NCBI RefSeq assembly: GCF_001278845.1
Contig: NZ_CP012590.1
Coordinates: forward strand, 1,302,001 to 1,366,000
Length of the DNA stretch: 64,000 nucleotides
Source of the DNA: Actinomyces sp. oral taxon 414
Lineage (GTDB): Bacteria; Actinomycetota; Actinomycetes; Actinomycetales; Actinomycetaceae
Reading direction: 5' to 3'
Below, piece after piece: positions 18,677 through 28,009 of the stretch. The number at the start of each line of letters is the position of its first letter. The first letter of the stretch is position 1. The notes under the pieces are model-generated. The model did not search any database and was not told the DNA's origin. It worked only from the letters and a program-made list of their open reading frames with translations. A program made the position numbers and the translations under genes.

Positions 18677-19957
18677 GTGGCCAGCACCGATCCCCCCGCC
18701 CAGTCGTCCGGGCCCCGCCCCCGCGGGCACTCCCACACTCACTCTCATTCCCACTCCGGCCCGCTGGAGCTGAGCGCCGCCGAGGCCCGCCGGGCGCGCC
18801 TGGTCCTGGCCGCCATCGTCGTGCCCCTGATCATCGCCACGCTCGCGGGACTGGTGGTGCTGTGGCCGGGCAAGAGCTCGCTCGTGGGCTCCCGGCCCTT
18901 CGCCGCCGAGGGGGCGAGCCTGGAGACCGCCGAGATCACCAGCCTGGACGTGGCCGACTGCGAGCAGGCGGCGGCGAGCCTGGGCGCCGTGTCCGACGGC
19001 TCGCTCCTGGCCGACGCCGTGTGCGCCCGCATCACCTCCGGCAAGGGCAGGGGCCTGACCCTGCCCGTGCACATCCCCGCCGAGTCGCGCTCCCCGGCCG
19101 ACGTCGGGGACCGGCTGCGCGTCATGTACACGCCGCAGGCGCTGGCCGGGGGCACCCCCTACGTGTTCGTCGACTACGTCCGCAAAGCGCCGGTGGCGGC
19201 CCTGGCCGTCGTCTACCTGCTCCTGGTCGTGGCCGTGGCCGGCAGGAGGGGGGCGCTGAGCGTCCTCGGCCTGGTCCTGGCCACCGCCGTCCTGGTGCTC
19301 TTCATGATCCCGGCCCTGCTCGAGCTGGCCCCGCCCATGTGGGTCACCCTCGTGGGCTCCATGGCGATGATGCTGCTGGCCGTCTACATCGCCCACGGGG
19401 TCAGCGTGCGCACGACGACGGCGCTGCTGGGCACGGTGGCGGGCGTGGTCATCACCGTGGCGGGCTCCCTGTGGGGCGTGGGGGCGGCGAACCTGACCGG
19501 GGCCGTGGGCGACGACGTCCTGGCCCTGTCCGCCCTCGTGCCGGGCCTGAGCCTGCGGGCGCTGCTGACCTGCGGCATGGTCATCGCGGGCCTGGGCGTG
19601 CTCAACGACGTCACCATCACCCAGGCCTCGGCCGTGTGGGAGCTGCACGCCGCCAATCCCGCGCTGGGGCGGGCGCGGCTGTTCACCGGGGGCATGCGGA
19701 TCGGGCGCGACCACATCGCCTCGACCGTCTACACCCTCGCCTTCGCCTACGCGGGCACGGCCCTGCCGCTGATCCTGTCGGCCTCGCTCATTGACCGGGC
19801 GGTGGTGGACACGCTGCTCAGCGGCGAGATCGCCGAGGAGATCGTGCGCACCCTGGTCTCCTCCATCGGCCTGGTCCTGGCCATCCCCGCGACCACCGCG
19901 ATCGCGGCCCTGCTGTGCCGCACCACGCCCGTCGCCTCCCCGCGAGACCGGTCGTAG
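18677..19957 (+). CDS. YibE/F-like multi-pass membrane protein
   Basis: The 426-aa protein starts with a His/Ser-rich cytoplasmic stretch (HSHTHSHSHS), then one hydrophobic segment, an extracytoplasmic domain (about 60-165), and a C-terminal bundle of about six to seven helices. VLNDVTITQASAVWELHAAN and MRIGRDHIASTVYTLAFAYA are hallmark YibE/F sequences. The function of the family is not established. The GTG at 18677 lies six bases after CATGAT and the sequence from it is plausible; an in-frame extension upstream exists but has no family character. The His tract could bind metal. Confidence 0.88.
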   Translation: MASTDPPAQSSGPRPRGHSHTHSHSHSGPLELSAAEARRARLVLAAIVVPLIIATLAGLVVLWPGKSSLVGSRPFAAEGASLETAEITSLDVADCEQAAASLGAVSDGSLLADAVCARITSGKGRGLTLPVHIPAESRSPADVGDRLRVMYTPQALAGGTPYVFVDYVRKAPVAALAVVYLLLVVAVAGRRGALSVLGLVLATAVLVLFMIPALLELAPPMWVTLVGSMAMMLLAVYIAHGVSVRTTTALLGTVAGVVITVAGSLWGVGAANLTGAVGDDVLALSALVPGLSLRALLTCGMVIAGLGVLNDVTITQASAVWELHAANPALGRARLFTGGMRIGRDHIASTVYTLAFAYAGTALPLILSASLIDRAVVDTLLSGEIAEEIVRTLVSSIGLVLAIPATTAIAALLCRTTPVASPRDRS

Positions 19958-19978
19958 CGCGCCCGGAAGGGCTCAGGT

Positions 19979-20098
19979 TGTCCAAATCTGCCACAAAGGC
20001 CCCGATCGAGCCGAGGCGCGCGAGAAGAATCGTTGATATTCCGGGCTTTTCTTCGCGGCCGATCCCGGCCCGGGGCGCCTTTGTGGCAGATTTGGACA
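19979..20098 (+). repeat. P-family 120-nt palindromic element, copy 1
   Basis: It has perfect 22-bp terminal inverted repeats (arm TGTCCAAATCTGCCACAAAG plus GC) and the asymmetric core AGAATCGTTGATATT at element positions 48-62. A conserved right flank (CCCAGGAATCACACC at about 20119-20133) follows. It lies between the convergent YibE/F and dusB genes. Confidence 0.85.
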
Positions 20099-20275
20099 CG
20101 CCCCCGACCCGGATCGTCCCAGGAATCACACCCGCCCCACCGCAACCGCGCCCCCACCCGTACAATAAACGAAGACACTCCGCCGGGGAGGGTTCGCGGG
20201 AATCGCCATCGCGCCAGGAGACGCGCCCGGGGACCTCACCCGGACCTCACCCCTCACCCGATCGGTCTGCCACGT

Positions 20276-20393
20276 CCCTCCACCCTCTACTACGCCCCTT
20301 TTCCTGCGCTACGCCTCTTCGCCCTCTGCTGCGCTCCTTTTTCTCGTACAGTGGAGGGTGAAGGAGCGTAGTAGAGCGAAAGGGGCGTAGCAG
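20276..20393. repeat. Cluster of nested inverted repeats
   Basis: CCCTCCAC (20276-20283) pairs with GTGGAGGG (20351-20358), and CTACTACGCCCCTTTTC (20287-20303) pairs with GAAAGGGGCGTAGCAG (20378-20393). Further CTGCTGCGCTCC / GGAGCGTAGTAG pairs lie inside. No coding sense is apparent; it is a strong structure-forming segment in the same gap as P copy 1 and S copy 1. Confidence 0.6.
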
Positions 20394-20409
20394 ACGCCGG
20401 TTGGGTCCG

Positions 20410-20518
20410 CGAGATCGCCGGTCGACTCACGAGATCGTCACTTGACCCTCGAGATCGTCTGCTAGAGGTACGTGCTCGCGGGTTACCCGACGATCTCGGC
20501 GGTTACCCGGCGATCTCG
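20410..20518 (+). repeat. S-family array of 20-bp CGAGATCG units, copy 1
   Basis: Imperfect 20-bp units with CGAGATCG followed by a variable (G)TNACC-type half are arranged as direct repeats on the left and inverted repeats (GGTTACCCGACGATCTCG type) on the right of the centre GTCTGCTAGAGGTACGTGCT. The same arrangement occurs at 36779 and, inverted, at 48780. Confidence 0.8.
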
Positions 20519-20576
20519 AGGACCCGCCCCGGGCTCATCGGGCGGAGGCCGGATGCCGGCGGCGACGTCGTCGGCC

Positions 20577-21878
20577 TCAGCCCCCCGACACGTCGGACTC
20601 GGCGGCCAGCAGCCCGGCCCGCTGCCCGTCCGTCAGGTACGGGGAGTCGAGCCAGCCCTCGGGCAGGTGCGGGCGCTTGGGGGCGCCGGCCCGCCCGCGC
20701 GGGCCCTCGACCGCCGCGCCGGGGTAGGGGACGGACTCGGGCAGGCGCTCGCGCATGGCGGCCAGCTCGGCGTCGAGCCCGGCCAGGGTGGACACCCGCG
20801 CCAGGGCGGCGCGCGCGGGCCCGCCCACCGGGTAGCCCTTGAGGTACCAGCCGATGTGCTTGCGCAGGTCGCGCACCCCGCGCTCCTGCCCCATTTCGGC
20901 GGCCAGCAGCCGCCCATGCTCGCGGATGACCGCAATGACGGCGTCGAGATCGGGGCGGGTGCGCGCGGACGAGCCGTGCAGGGCCGCCACAATGTCGGCG
21001 AAGAGCCACGGGCGCCCCTGGCAGCCCCGCCCGACGACGACGCCGTCGCAGCCGGTGGAGCGCATCATCTCCAGGGCGTCGTCGCCGGACCAGATGTCCC
21101 CGTTGCCCAGCACCGGAATGCGGCTGGCCTCTTTGAGGCGGGCGATGAACTCCCAGCGGGCCGCCCCGGAGTAGTGCTGCCGGGCGGTGCGCGCGTGCAG
21201 GGCGAGGGCGGCGATCCCGGCGTCGGCGGCGGCGCGGGCCGCATCCAGGTAGGTCTCGTGCTCGGCGTCGATGCCCACGCGCATCTTGACCGTCACCGGC
21301 ACCTGGCGCTCCCGGCGGGCGGCGCGCACCGCCGCCTCGGACGCCCGCACCGTCTCGCGCAGGATCGCCGCCAGCAGGTCCTTCTTCCAGGGCAGCGCCG
21401 CCCCGCCGCCCCTGCGGGTCACCTTGGGCGCCGGGCAGCCGAAGTTGAGGTCGATGTGGTCGGCCAGGTCCCGCTCGACCAGAATGCGCACCGCCCTGCC
21501 GGCGATGAGGGGGTCGACGCCGTAGAGCTGGACGGAGCGCACCCGCTCGCCCGGGTCGGGGCGCACCATGGCCAGGGTTCTGGCATTGCCCTCGACCAGG
21601 GCGCGGGTCGTGACCATCTCGGTCACGTACAGGCCCGCCGGGGCCGCCAGAGCGCCGCCCGGGGTCGTGATCGGCCCGTCGGCGGCCGGCGGGCCGGGCA
21701 GCGCCGACTCGCCGTAGCAGCGGCACAGCCGGCGGAACGAGGCGTTGGTGACCCCGGCCATGGGGGCGAGCTCCACGGGCGTGCCCACCTCGATCGGGCC
21801 TATGCGCAGCGGCGCCGCGACGGGGGAGCCCGCGCCGGGAGCGCCGGGGGCCCCGGGGGCGGCTGGGGACCTAATCAC
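20577..21878 (-). CDS. dusB: tRNA-dihydrouridine synthase
   Basis: The enzyme reduces uridines in tRNA with FMN and NADPH. The 433-aa product shows the Dus barrel: APMAGVTNASFRRLCR, SVQLYG, IDLNFGCPAPKVTRRGGGAA with the catalytic Cys, VTVKMRVG, ALHARTARQHYSG and VLGNGDIWSGDDALEMMRST, then DGVVVGRGCQGRPWLF. Length and motif order fit actinobacterial DusB-like proteins with a helical RNA-binding C-terminus. A longer frame exists, but the GTG at 21878 (or 21884) precedes the first conserved residues, and a CATCAT hexamer lies six bases before 21878. Confidence 0.92.
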   Translation of the reverse strand: MIRSPAAPGAPGAPGAGSPVAAPLRIGPIEVGTPVELAPMAGVTNASFRRLCRCYGESALPGPPAADGPITTPGGALAAPAGLYVTEMVTTRALVEGNARTLAMVRPDPGERVRSVQLYGVDPLIAGRAVRILVERDLADHIDLNFGCPAPKVTRRGGGAALPWKKDLLAAILRETVRASEAAVRAARRERQVPVTVKMRVGIDAEHETYLDAARAAADAGIAALALHARTARQHYSGAARWEFIARLKEASRIPVLGNGDIWSGDDALEMMRSTGCDGVVVGRGCQGRPWLFADIVAALHGSSARTRPDLDAVIAVIREHGRLLAAEMGQERGVRDLRKHIGWYLKGYPVGGPARAALARVSTLAGLDAELAAMRERLPESVPYPGAAVEGPRGRAGAPKRPHLPEGWLDSPYLTDGQRAGLLAAESDVSGG

Positions 21879-22032
21879 CGGCACATGATGGCACACCGCC
21901 TCCGGCCCCGATCCGGTGCGCCCCGCGCAGCCCCATGGTCCGCCGGCCCGGCGCGCCCCTGCGCTCCGGCCCGCCGGCCGGGGCCCGCGGCCAGCGGGCG
22001 GGAAGGGCGGGGAGGGCGGCGCGGGGTTGACG

Positions 22033-22038
22033 TAGGGT
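22033..22038 (+). promoter_or_regulatory. -10 hexamer TAGGGT of a leaderless gene
   Basis: TAGGGT ends 6 nt before the GTG at 22045, which has no Shine-Dalgarno sequence. Confidence 0.5.
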
Positions 22039-22044
22039 TGCCGC

Positions 22045-22563
22045 GTGACGACCCACGCCTCCGTCCTCCAACGGACCCTCGTCCTCGTGCGCCACTCCAA
22101 GGCGTCCCACAACGCCCCCACGGACATTGAGCGCCCGCTGACCCCCAAGGGCCGGGAGATGGCCGACGCCCTGGCCCGCAAACTGAGCGGGCGCCTGGAC
22201 GCCGTCGACCTGCTCCTGGTCTCGCCCGCCGCCCGCGCCCGCCAGACCGCCGACCCCATGCAGCGGCGCCTGAACCCGGGGGAGATCCGCATCGAGCCCG
22301 AGATCTACCACAACGGCGCCCTGCGGATACTGCGGCTACTGACCGGGCTGCCCGAGGCCGCCGCCACCGTGGTCCTCGTCGGACACGAGCCCACCATCTC
22401 GATTATGGGCCACGTCCTGCACGACGCCGACGACGACCTCGCCAGCCAGGTCTCCGTCGGCGTGCCCACGGCGACCGCCCTCGTCCTTCAGGTGCCCGGG
22501 CCCTGGAGCGGACTCGGACCCGGCACGGCGCACCTGGGCGACATGCTCAGCATTCCGCGCTGA
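22045..22563 (+). CDS. SixA-like histidine phosphatase
   Basis: The 172-aa protein has the phosphohistidine signature LVLVRHSKASHN (Arg16, His17), the RPLTPKGREMADALA helix, DLLLVSPAARARQTA and the second catalytic motif VVLVGHEPTISIMG. It is a small single-domain member like SixA, which removes phosphate from phosphohistidine proteins; the natural substrate is unknown. It is divergent from dusB and convergent with serB. Confidence 0.88.
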   Translation: MTTHASVLQRTLVLVRHSKASHNAPTDIERPLTPKGREMADALARKLSGRLDAVDLLLVSPAARARQTADPMQRRLNPGEIRIEPEIYHNGALRILRLLTGLPEAAATVVLVGHEPTISIMGHVLHDADDDLASQVSVGVPTATALVLQVPGPWSGLGPGTAHLGDMLSIPR

Positions 22564-22639
22564 GGCCGCGCCGGGCCGCCGGGGTCACTGCGATCGGCGA
22601 TCGGCCGCGCCGGACTTCAGCCGGGCGGGCGCCGCGGCC

Positions 22640-23368
22640 TCAACCGGCAGAACCCCCGGCGGGCGGGCCGGGCGGGTCCCCGAGCAGCTCGAGCACGGCC
22701 CGCAGATCCCGCACATGAACGGCCGCCGGCGCCGCCGCCACAACGGCGGGCTTGGCGCAGAAGGCCACCCCCAGGCCCGCCGCGGCAATCATCCCCAGGT
22801 CGTTGGCGCCGTCGCCGACGGCGACCGTACGCTCCATGGGCACCCCGTCCCGCTCCGCCCACTCGCGCAGGCGGCGCACCTTCTCCTGGCCGTCCACGAT
22901 CCGACCCTCCACCCGGCCGGTGAGCACCCCGCCCGCCACCTCCAGGCGGTTGGCCGCCACATGATCAATACCGAGCCGCTCCGCCAGGGGCGCCACGACC
23001 TCCTCAAAACCGCCGGAGACCACCCCGACGCGGCAACCGCGGGCGTGAAGCGCCCCGATGAGCCCGACGGCGCCCGGCGTGGGGCGCACCTCGGCCAGCA
23101 CCTGCGCGAAGACCGACTCCGGCACCCCCCGCAGGGTGGCGACCCGCTCGCGCAGCGAATCGGCGAAGTCGAGCTCGCCGCGCATCGCCCGGGCGGTGAC
23201 GGCGGCCACCTTCTCGCGCGTGCCGGCGCGCTCGGCGATGAGCTCGATGACCTCCTGCTCGATCAGCGTGGAGTCGGCGTCCATGACCAGCAGCCCGGGG
23301 CCCAGCCGCGCCAGGATCCCGGCGGCCCTCCGGCCGCTCACACGCGGCGGGGCGGACATTGCGCTCAT
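22640..23368 (-). CDS. serB: Phosphoserine phosphatase
   Basis: SerB performs the last step of serine synthesis. The 242-aa HAD enzyme shows motif I MDADSTLIEQEVIELIAE (nucleophile Asp30), substrate-cap sequence AMRGELDFADSLRERVATL, motif II VVSGGFEEVVAPLAE and motif III VAVGDGANDLGMIAAAG. It lacks the N-terminal ACT domains of mycobacterial SerB2, so Ser feedback through ACT is not expected. The ATG at 23368 is six bases after TAGCAT. Confidence 0.95.
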   Translation of the reverse strand: MSAMSAPPRVSGRRAAGILARLGPGLLVMDADSTLIEQEVIELIAERAGTREKVAAVTARAMRGELDFADSLRERVATLRGVPESVFAQVLAEVRPTPGAVGLIGALHARGCRVGVVSGGFEEVVAPLAERLGIDHVAANRLEVAGGVLTGRVEGRIVDGQEKVRRLREWAERDGVPMERTVAVGDGANDLGMIAAAGLGVAFCAKPAVVAAAPAAVHVRDLRAVLELLGDPPGPPAGGSAG

Positions 23369-23374
23369 GACCCG

Positions 23375-23380
23375 ATGCTA
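23375..23380 (-). promoter_or_regulatory. -10 hexamer TAGCAT of serB
   Basis: TAGCAT on the minus strand ends 6 nt before the serB ATG, implying a leaderless transcript. Confidence 0.55.
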
Positions 23381-23448
23381 GCGGGCCGCACGCCGGAGCG
23401 CCCCGGGGCGGCTGGGCCCCGGGGCGCTCGCGGACGGGAGCGGGTCTG

Positions 23449-24693
23449 TCAGCGCGTGACCTTGTGCCCCTTGGGGACCACGGTGATGCCCGACTCGGTG
23501 ATGGTGAAGCCGCGCTCGCGGTCGTGCTCGGGGTCGATGCCGACCATGGCGCCCTCCTCGACGACGACGTACTTGTCGAGGATGGCCCGGTTGACCACCG
23601 TGTTGCGGCCCACGATCACCCCGTCCATGAGGACCGACTCGCGCACCGAGGACCAGGAGTTGACCCTCACCTCGGGGGAGAGCACCGAGGAGATGACCTC
23701 GCCGCCCGACACGATGACGCCGGGGGAGACGATCGAGTCGACGGCGTGGCCCAGGCGCTCGTGGTGCCCGTAGACGAACTTGGCCGGGGGCATGGAGTTG
23801 GTGTAGCCGGCGAACAGGGGCCAGTGCGAGTTGTAGAGGTTGAACACCGGGGAGACCGAGATCAGGTCCTGGTGGGCCTCGAAGAAGGCGTCGACCGTGC
23901 CCACGTCGCGCCAGTAGTCGCGGTCGCGCTCGGTGGCGCCGGGCACGTCGTTGTCCTTGAAGTCGTAGACGCCGGCGGCGCCCTGGCCCACGAACCAGGG
24001 CACGATATTGCCGCCCATGTCGTGCTTGGAGGACTCGTCGTCGGCGTCGACGGTGACCGCCTGGGTCAAGGCGTCGGCGTTCATAATGTAGTTGCCCATG
24101 GAGGCCAGGACCTCGTCGGGGGAGTCGGGCAGCCCGGGGGTCTCCTTGGGCTTCTCGACGAAGGCCTTGATGTGGCCGCGGTCGTCGGGGTCGGTCTCGA
24201 TGACGCCGAACTGGTCCGCCAGCGACTTGGGCTGGCGGATGCCGGCCACGGTCAGCGGCAGGCCCGAGGCGATGTGGTGGTCGAGCATCTGGGAGAAGTC
24301 CATGCGGTAGATGTTGTCCGCCCCGGTGATGACCACGTAGTCGGGCCGCTCGTCGTCGAGCAGGTTGAGGGACTGGTAGATCGCGTCCGCGCTCCCCAGG
24401 AACCAGTGCTTGCCCACGCGCTGCTGGGCGGGCACAGGCGCGATGTAGTTGCCCAGCATGTCCGACATCCGCCACGTCTTGGAGATGTGGCGGTCCAGCG
24501 AGTGGGACTTGTACTGGGTGAGGACGACCACTTTGAGGAAGCCCGAGTTGATCATGTTGGACAGCGAGAAGTCGATGAGCCGGTAGATGCCGCCGAAGGG
24601 CACCGCGGGCTTGGCCCGATCGACGGTCAGGGGCATGAGGCGCTTGCCCTCACCGCCGGCGAGAATGATTGCGAGAACACGGGGAGAAGCCAT
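23449..24693 (-). CDS. glgC: Glucose-1-phosphate adenylyltransferase
   Basis: GlgC makes ADP-glucose for glycogen and maltose-1-phosphate synthesis. The 414-aa protein shows [20 protein letters not shown] with the allosteric and catalytic Gly-rich loop, [51 protein letters not shown] and [19 protein letters not shown]-terminal left-handed beta-helix follows ([20 protein letters not shown]). The ATG at 24693 is six bases after TATGGT. It is divergent from glgA across a 345-bp gap, a common actinobacterial arrangement that allows joint control. Confidence 0.97.
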   Translation of the reverse strand: MASPRVLAIILAGGEGKRLMPLTVDRAKPAVPFGGIYRLIDFSLSNMINSGFLKVVVLTQYKSHSLDRHISKTWRMSDMLGNYIAPVPAQQRVGKHWFLGSADAIYQSLNLLDDERPDYVVITGADNIYRMDFSQMLDHHIASGLPLTVAGIRQPKSLADQFGVIETDPDDRGHIKAFVEKPKETPGLPDSPDEVLASMGNYIMNADALTQAVTVDADDESSKHDMGGNIVPWFVGQGAAGVYDFKDNDVPGATERDRDYWRDVGTVDAFFEAHQDLISVSPVFNLYNSHWPLFAGYTNSMPPAKFVYGHHERLGHAVDSIVSPGVIVSGGEVISSVLSPEVRVNSWSSVRESVLMDGVIVGRNTVVNRAILDKYVVVEEGAMVGIDPEHDRERGFTITESGITVVPKGHKVTR

Positions 24694-24699
24694 GGGGCC

Positions 24700-24705
24700 A
24701 CCATA
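24700..24705 (-). promoter_or_regulatory. -10 hexamer TATGGT of glgC
   Basis: TATGGT on the minus strand ends 6 nt before the glgC ATG; no Shine-Dalgarno sequence is present. Confidence 0.55.
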
Positions 24706-25038
24706 CGTGACCCGAGCCACCTCGGGGGGCGGTTCGCGCAGGTGTTCGCGGAGTGCCCGCCCCGGCCCCGCCCCGGCAGCCCGTCTCCGTCTCGAGTAAG
24801 AGGCTGAAGACCCGGCCCCGCGCCCGGCACCGGCCGCCCCGCGGGGCCGGGCGCGGCGGCCGATCCGGCCCGATCCGGTCCGATCCGGCCAGCGGAGGGC
24901 GAAAATCGCCCCGCCGCCGCCGCAAAACCGATACCGTCGGACGTGTGGCGGCTCACGCCCCGAGCCGCCCATCGGACCAGCCGCCCGATACCAACAGCAT
25001 TCAACGCGCGCAGGGGCGCGAGCGAGGAGACGCAACCC
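24706..25038. other. Divergent glgC/glgA control region
   Basis: No gene is visible. Three 10-bp tandem units, CGATCCGGCC type, lie at 24861-24890. A TACCGT hexamer at 24932-24937 is a weak -10 candidate for glgA, which would have a leader of about 100 nt ending in GAGGAGA. Confidence 0.4.
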
Positions 25039-26274
25039 ATGAGAGTCGACCTGCTGACCAAGGAGTACCCGCCCTTCATCTACGGCGGAGCCGGAGTCCA
25101 CGTCAACGAGCTGGCCAAGGTGCTTCGGCCCCTGGCCGACGTGCGCGTGCACGCCTTCGGCGGACCGCGCGAACCCGGCACCGAGGGCGCCGACCCGGGC
25201 GTGACCGGCTACCCGGAGGTCGCCGAACTCGAGGGCGCCAACGCCGCCCTGAAGACCTTCGGGGTGGACCTGGAGATGGTCCCCGGCGTCGAGGGCGCCG
25301 ACATCGTCCACTCCCACACCTGGTACGCCAACCTGGCCGGCCACCTGTCCGGCCTGCTCTACGGCATCCCCCACATCCTGTCCGCCCACTCCCTGGAGCC
25401 CATGCGCCCGTGGAAGGCCGAGCAGCTCGGCGGCGGCTACGCCCTGTCCTCCTGGGCCGAGCGCCAGGCCTACGAGGGCGCCACCGCCGTCATCGCCGTC
25501 TCCCACGGCATGCGCAAGGACATCCTGCGCGCCTACCCCCAGGTCGACCCCGAACGGGTCAAGGTCGTCCACAACGGCATCGACCTGGACGCCTGGGCCC
25601 GCCCGACCGACGCCGACTGGGAGACCGACAGCGCCGAGGTCCTCAAGCGCTACGGCATCGACACCTCCCGGCCCACGGTGGTCTTCGTCGGGCGCATCAC
25701 CCGCCAGAAGGGCCTGCCCCACCTGCTGCGCGCCGTCGAGCACCTGCCCGCCGAGGTCCAGGTCATCCTGTGCGCCGGCGCCCCCGACACCGCCGAGATC
25801 AAGGCCGAGGTCGACGGCCTCGTGTCCGGCCTCCAGGCCAAGCGCACCGGCGTCATCCTCATCGAGGAGATGCTCCCGCGCCGCGAGCTCCAGGCCGTCC
25901 TGGGAGCCTCCGACGTCTTCGTGTGCCCGTCGGTCTACGAGCCCCTGGGCATCGTCAACCTGGAGGCCATGGCCATGAGCCTGCCCGTGGTCGGCTCGGC
26001 CACCGGCGGCATCCCCGACGTCATCGTCGACGGCGAGACCGGCCTGCTGGTGCCCATCGAGCAGCTGCAGGACGGCACCGGCACGCCGATCGACCCCGAC
26101 CGCTTCGTCGCCGACCTCGCCGAGCGCCTGACCCGCCTGGTCATGGACGCCGACACGGCCAAGAAGATGGGCGTCGCCGCCCGCAAGCGGGTGGAGGACC
26201 ACTTCGCCTGGACCGCCATCGCCGAGCGGACCATGAAGGTCTACGAGTGGGCCCTGGCCCACCCGCGGGACTGA
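25039..26274 (+). CDS. glgA: Actinobacterial glycogen synthase / glucosyltransferase GlgA
   Basis: The 411-aa protein is a GT-B glycosyltransferase of the actinobacterial GlgA/GlgM type, which uses the ADP-glucose made by GlgC. It starts [20 protein letters not shown] with the sugar-nucleotide KEYPP/GG motif, then [45 protein letters not shown] and the donor-site EX7E region [19 protein letters not shown]. Whether it makes glycogen or maltose-1-phosphate cannot be decided from sequence. The ATG at 25039 has GAGGAGA at 25024-25030. Confidence 0.94.
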   Translation: MRVDLLTKEYPPFIYGGAGVHVNELAKVLRPLADVRVHAFGGPREPGTEGADPGVTGYPEVAELEGANAALKTFGVDLEMVPGVEGADIVHSHTWYANLAGHLSGLLYGIPHILSAHSLEPMRPWKAEQLGGGYALSSWAERQAYEGATAVIAVSHGMRKDILRAYPQVDPERVKVVHNGIDLDAWARPTDADWETDSAEVLKRYGIDTSRPTVVFVGRITRQKGLPHLLRAVEHLPAEVQVILCAGAPDTAEIKAEVDGLVSGLQAKRTGVILIEEMLPRRELQAVLGASDVFVCPSVYEPLGIVNLEAMAMSLPVVGSATGGIPDVIVDGETGLLVPIEQLQDGTGTPIDPDRFVADLAERLTRLVMDADTAKKMGVAARKRVEDHFAWTAIAERTMKVYEWALAHPRD

Positions 26275-26315
26275 CCTCCCGCCCCGCCGACGCGCGACTC
26301 ACCGCCCGCCGGGCC

Positions 26316-26351
26316 GACGGCGCCGCCGCTCCCACCAGCGGCGGCGCCGTC
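26316..26351. terminator. Bidirectional 15-bp hairpin between glgA and the convergent gene
   Basis: Perfect 15-bp stem 26316-26330 / 26337-26351 with 6-nt loop CCCACC, placed 41 bp after glgA and 49 bp after the end of the convergent gene. No T-run. Confidence 0.6.
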
Positions 26352-26400
26352 GCGCCGTCGCACCGCTCTGCGCCCCGTCCCGCCCGCCGGGCCCGGGCCC

Positions 26401-27117
26401 TCAGCCCCAGGTCTGCGTGGCGGCGCACACCCCGCGCCTCGCCGCGCCCGCCAGGGGCTCCAGGGCCCGCCGGCGCCGGACCGCCTGACCGGCCGTGACC
26501 GCGGCGCCGTCGTCGGCCAGCGCCAACTCGCAGATCACCCCCAGCCGCAGCGAGCGCTCCAGCAGATCGCGCCGCCGCGGCGGCAGCGACGGCGGCACGA
26601 GGCGCGGATCGAGCCCCGCCACGACCAGATCGGTGAGGGCCTCGGCCAGCTCGGGGCGCTCGCGGGCCAGGTCCAACTCGGTCAGCGCCTCAATGGCGCG
26701 CTCGGTTGCGACGTGGACGTCCCGGCGCGCCTGGACGGGGTCGAAGGGCGCCGGCATTGCGGCGAGCCCCTCGACGCGCCAGCGCACCCCCGCCCCCGCC
26801 GGCTCGGGGGACAGCAGGAGGCGCCGCCCCGCCATGGCCGACGCCGCGCCGCATTCGACGAGGACCCCCTCGCCCGCCTCGCGCACCCCGGCCGCGGCGG
26901 GCAGGGCCAGCTCCGGGCCGGGCAGGACCGCGGCGCAGCGGGCCAGGGGCCGGGTCGTGGACAGCCACGCCTCCAGGCTCAGCCGGCCGGGCCCGTCGGC
27001 GTCGTCGAGCACCTCGTGGACGGCGTCGGGCCCCTGGACGACGGCCGGGCCGCGGGAGGAGGGCAGGGGCGCCCACAGGGCCAGGAGGATGCTCACGGCG
27101 GGGCGCAGGGGGTCCAC
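26401..27117 (-). CDS. Conserved hypothetical actinobacterial protein
   Basis: A 238-aa soluble protein with no signal peptide or membrane segment. The N-terminal part is rich in short strands (AVSILLALWAPLPSSRGPAV, GVLVECGAASAMAGRRLLLS); the C-terminal half is helical (TERAIEALTELDLARERPEL). I recognise no catalytic motif. The GTG at 27117 lies six bases after TAGGGT, and the gene is divergent from the adjacent ABC ATPase with only 76 bp between starts, so the two may share control. Confidence 0.7.
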   Translation of the reverse strand: MDPLRPAVSILLALWAPLPSSRGPAVVQGPDAVHEVLDDADGPGRLSLEAWLSTTRPLARCAAVLPGPELALPAAAGVREAGEGVLVECGAASAMAGRRLLLSPEPAGAGVRWRVEGLAAMPAPFDPVQARRDVHVATERAIEALTELDLARERPELAEALTDLVVAGLDPRLVPPSLPPRRRDLLERSLRLGVICELALADDGAAVTAGQAVRRRRALEPLAGAARRGVCAATQTWG

Positions 27118-27123
27118 GCCGCC

Positions 27124-27129
27124 ACCCTA
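27124..27129 (-). promoter_or_regulatory. -10 hexamer TAGGGT of a leaderless gene
   Basis: TAGGGT on the minus strand ends 6 nt before the GTG at 27117. Confidence 0.5.
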
Positions 27130-27181
27130 GCCCGGCCGGCCCCGCCCCCGCGCGGGTGCGATCCGGGTCACGTCGGCGCGC

Positions 27182-27187
27182 TATGGT
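27182..27187 (+). promoter_or_regulatory. -10 hexamer TATGGT of a leaderless gene
   Basis: TATGGT ends 6 nt before the ATG at 27194, which has no Shine-Dalgarno sequence. Confidence 0.55.
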
Positions 27188-27193
27188 AGCGCC

Positions 27194-28009
27194 ATGACCA
27201 GCGTGCTCCGCCTCGACGACGTCTCGCTCCACCGCGGGACCACCCAGATCCTGACCCGCGTCACCTGGAGCGTCGACGAGGGGCAGTACTGGGTCCTGTT
27301 GGGGCCCAACGGCGCCGGCAAGACCACCATCGCGCGCATCGCCGCCGCCCGCCTGTTCCCCTCCGCGGGGAGCGTCGAGATCCTGGGCGAGCGCCTGGGG
27401 CGCGTCGACATCTCCGAGCTGCACCCGCGCATCGGCCTGTGCTCCTCGGCGCTGGCGCGCACCGTCACGGGCGGGGAGAGCGCGCTGTCGGTGGTCCTGT
27501 CCGCCTCCTACGGCAAGGTCGGGGTGTGGCGCGAGGAGTACGAGGACCTCGACGTCGAGCGCGCCGGTGCGCTGCTGGACGCCCTGGGCGCCGCGCCCCT
27601 GGCCCGGCGGCCCTGGGGGTCGCTGTCGTCGGGCGAGCGCAAGCGCGTGGAGATCGCCCGCGCCCTCATGCCCGACCCCGAGCTGCTCGTCCTCGACGAG
27701 CCCGCCGCGGGCCTGGACGTGGCCGGGCGCGAACTGCTCCTGGCGGCCCTGAGCGAGATCATCGCCGCCCCCGGCGCGCCCGCAATACTGCTGGTCACCC
27801 ACCACCTGGAGGAGATCCCGGTCGGGTTCACCCACGCCCTGGCGCTGCGCGGGGGGATGGTGACGGGGACCGGTCCCCTGGACGGGGTCCTCACCGACGA
27901 GGTCATGTCCAACACCTTCGGCCTGCCCCTGGAGATCGGCGCGGACAGGGGCCGCTACACCGCCCGGGGCCGGGGGCCGGTCTTCAGGGGCGCACACGCG
28001 GCGCGGTAG
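27194..28009 (+). CDS. Stand-alone ABC ATPase
   Basis: The 271-aa nucleotide-binding protein has Walker A GPNGAGKTTIARIAA (near 38), the signature LSSGERKRVEIARALM (SSGE in place of SGGQ), Walker B LLVLDEPAAGLDV and switch His THHLEEIPVGFTHAL. The variant signature and the THHxEEI switch resemble the ModF/PhrA-like class of soluble ABC ATPases that have no permease beside them; indeed none is nearby. The role is unknown. The segment after the stop carries two GGCGCACACGCGGCGC direct repeats (about 27990-28032). Confidence 0.85.
   Translation: MTSVLRLDDVSLHRGTTQILTRVTWSVDEGQYWVLLGPNGAGKTTIARIAAARLFPSAGSVEILGERLGRVDISELHPRIGLCSSALARTVTGGESALSVVLSASYGKVGVWREEYEDLDVERAGALLDALGAAPLARRPWGSLSSGERKRVEIARALMPDPELLVLDEPAAGLDVAGRELLLAALSEIIAAPGAPAILLVTHHLEEIPVGFTHALALRGGMVTGTGPLDGVLTDEVMSNTFGLPLEIGADRGRYTARGRGPVFRGAHAAR

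Noticed and set aside
19979..20098. P elements considered as ordinary intrinsic terminators
   Set aside because: They lack a T-run, have a fixed 120-nt length and a conserved asymmetric core, which termination alone does not explain; termination may still be a side effect.
20410..20518. S arrays considered as CRISPR
   Set aside because: Units are contiguous 20-mers, partly inverted, with no unique spacers.
22564..22639. Hairpin terminator between the histidine phosphatase and serB genes
   Set aside because: Only short imperfect GATCGGCGATCG-type pairing is visible, not enough to call.
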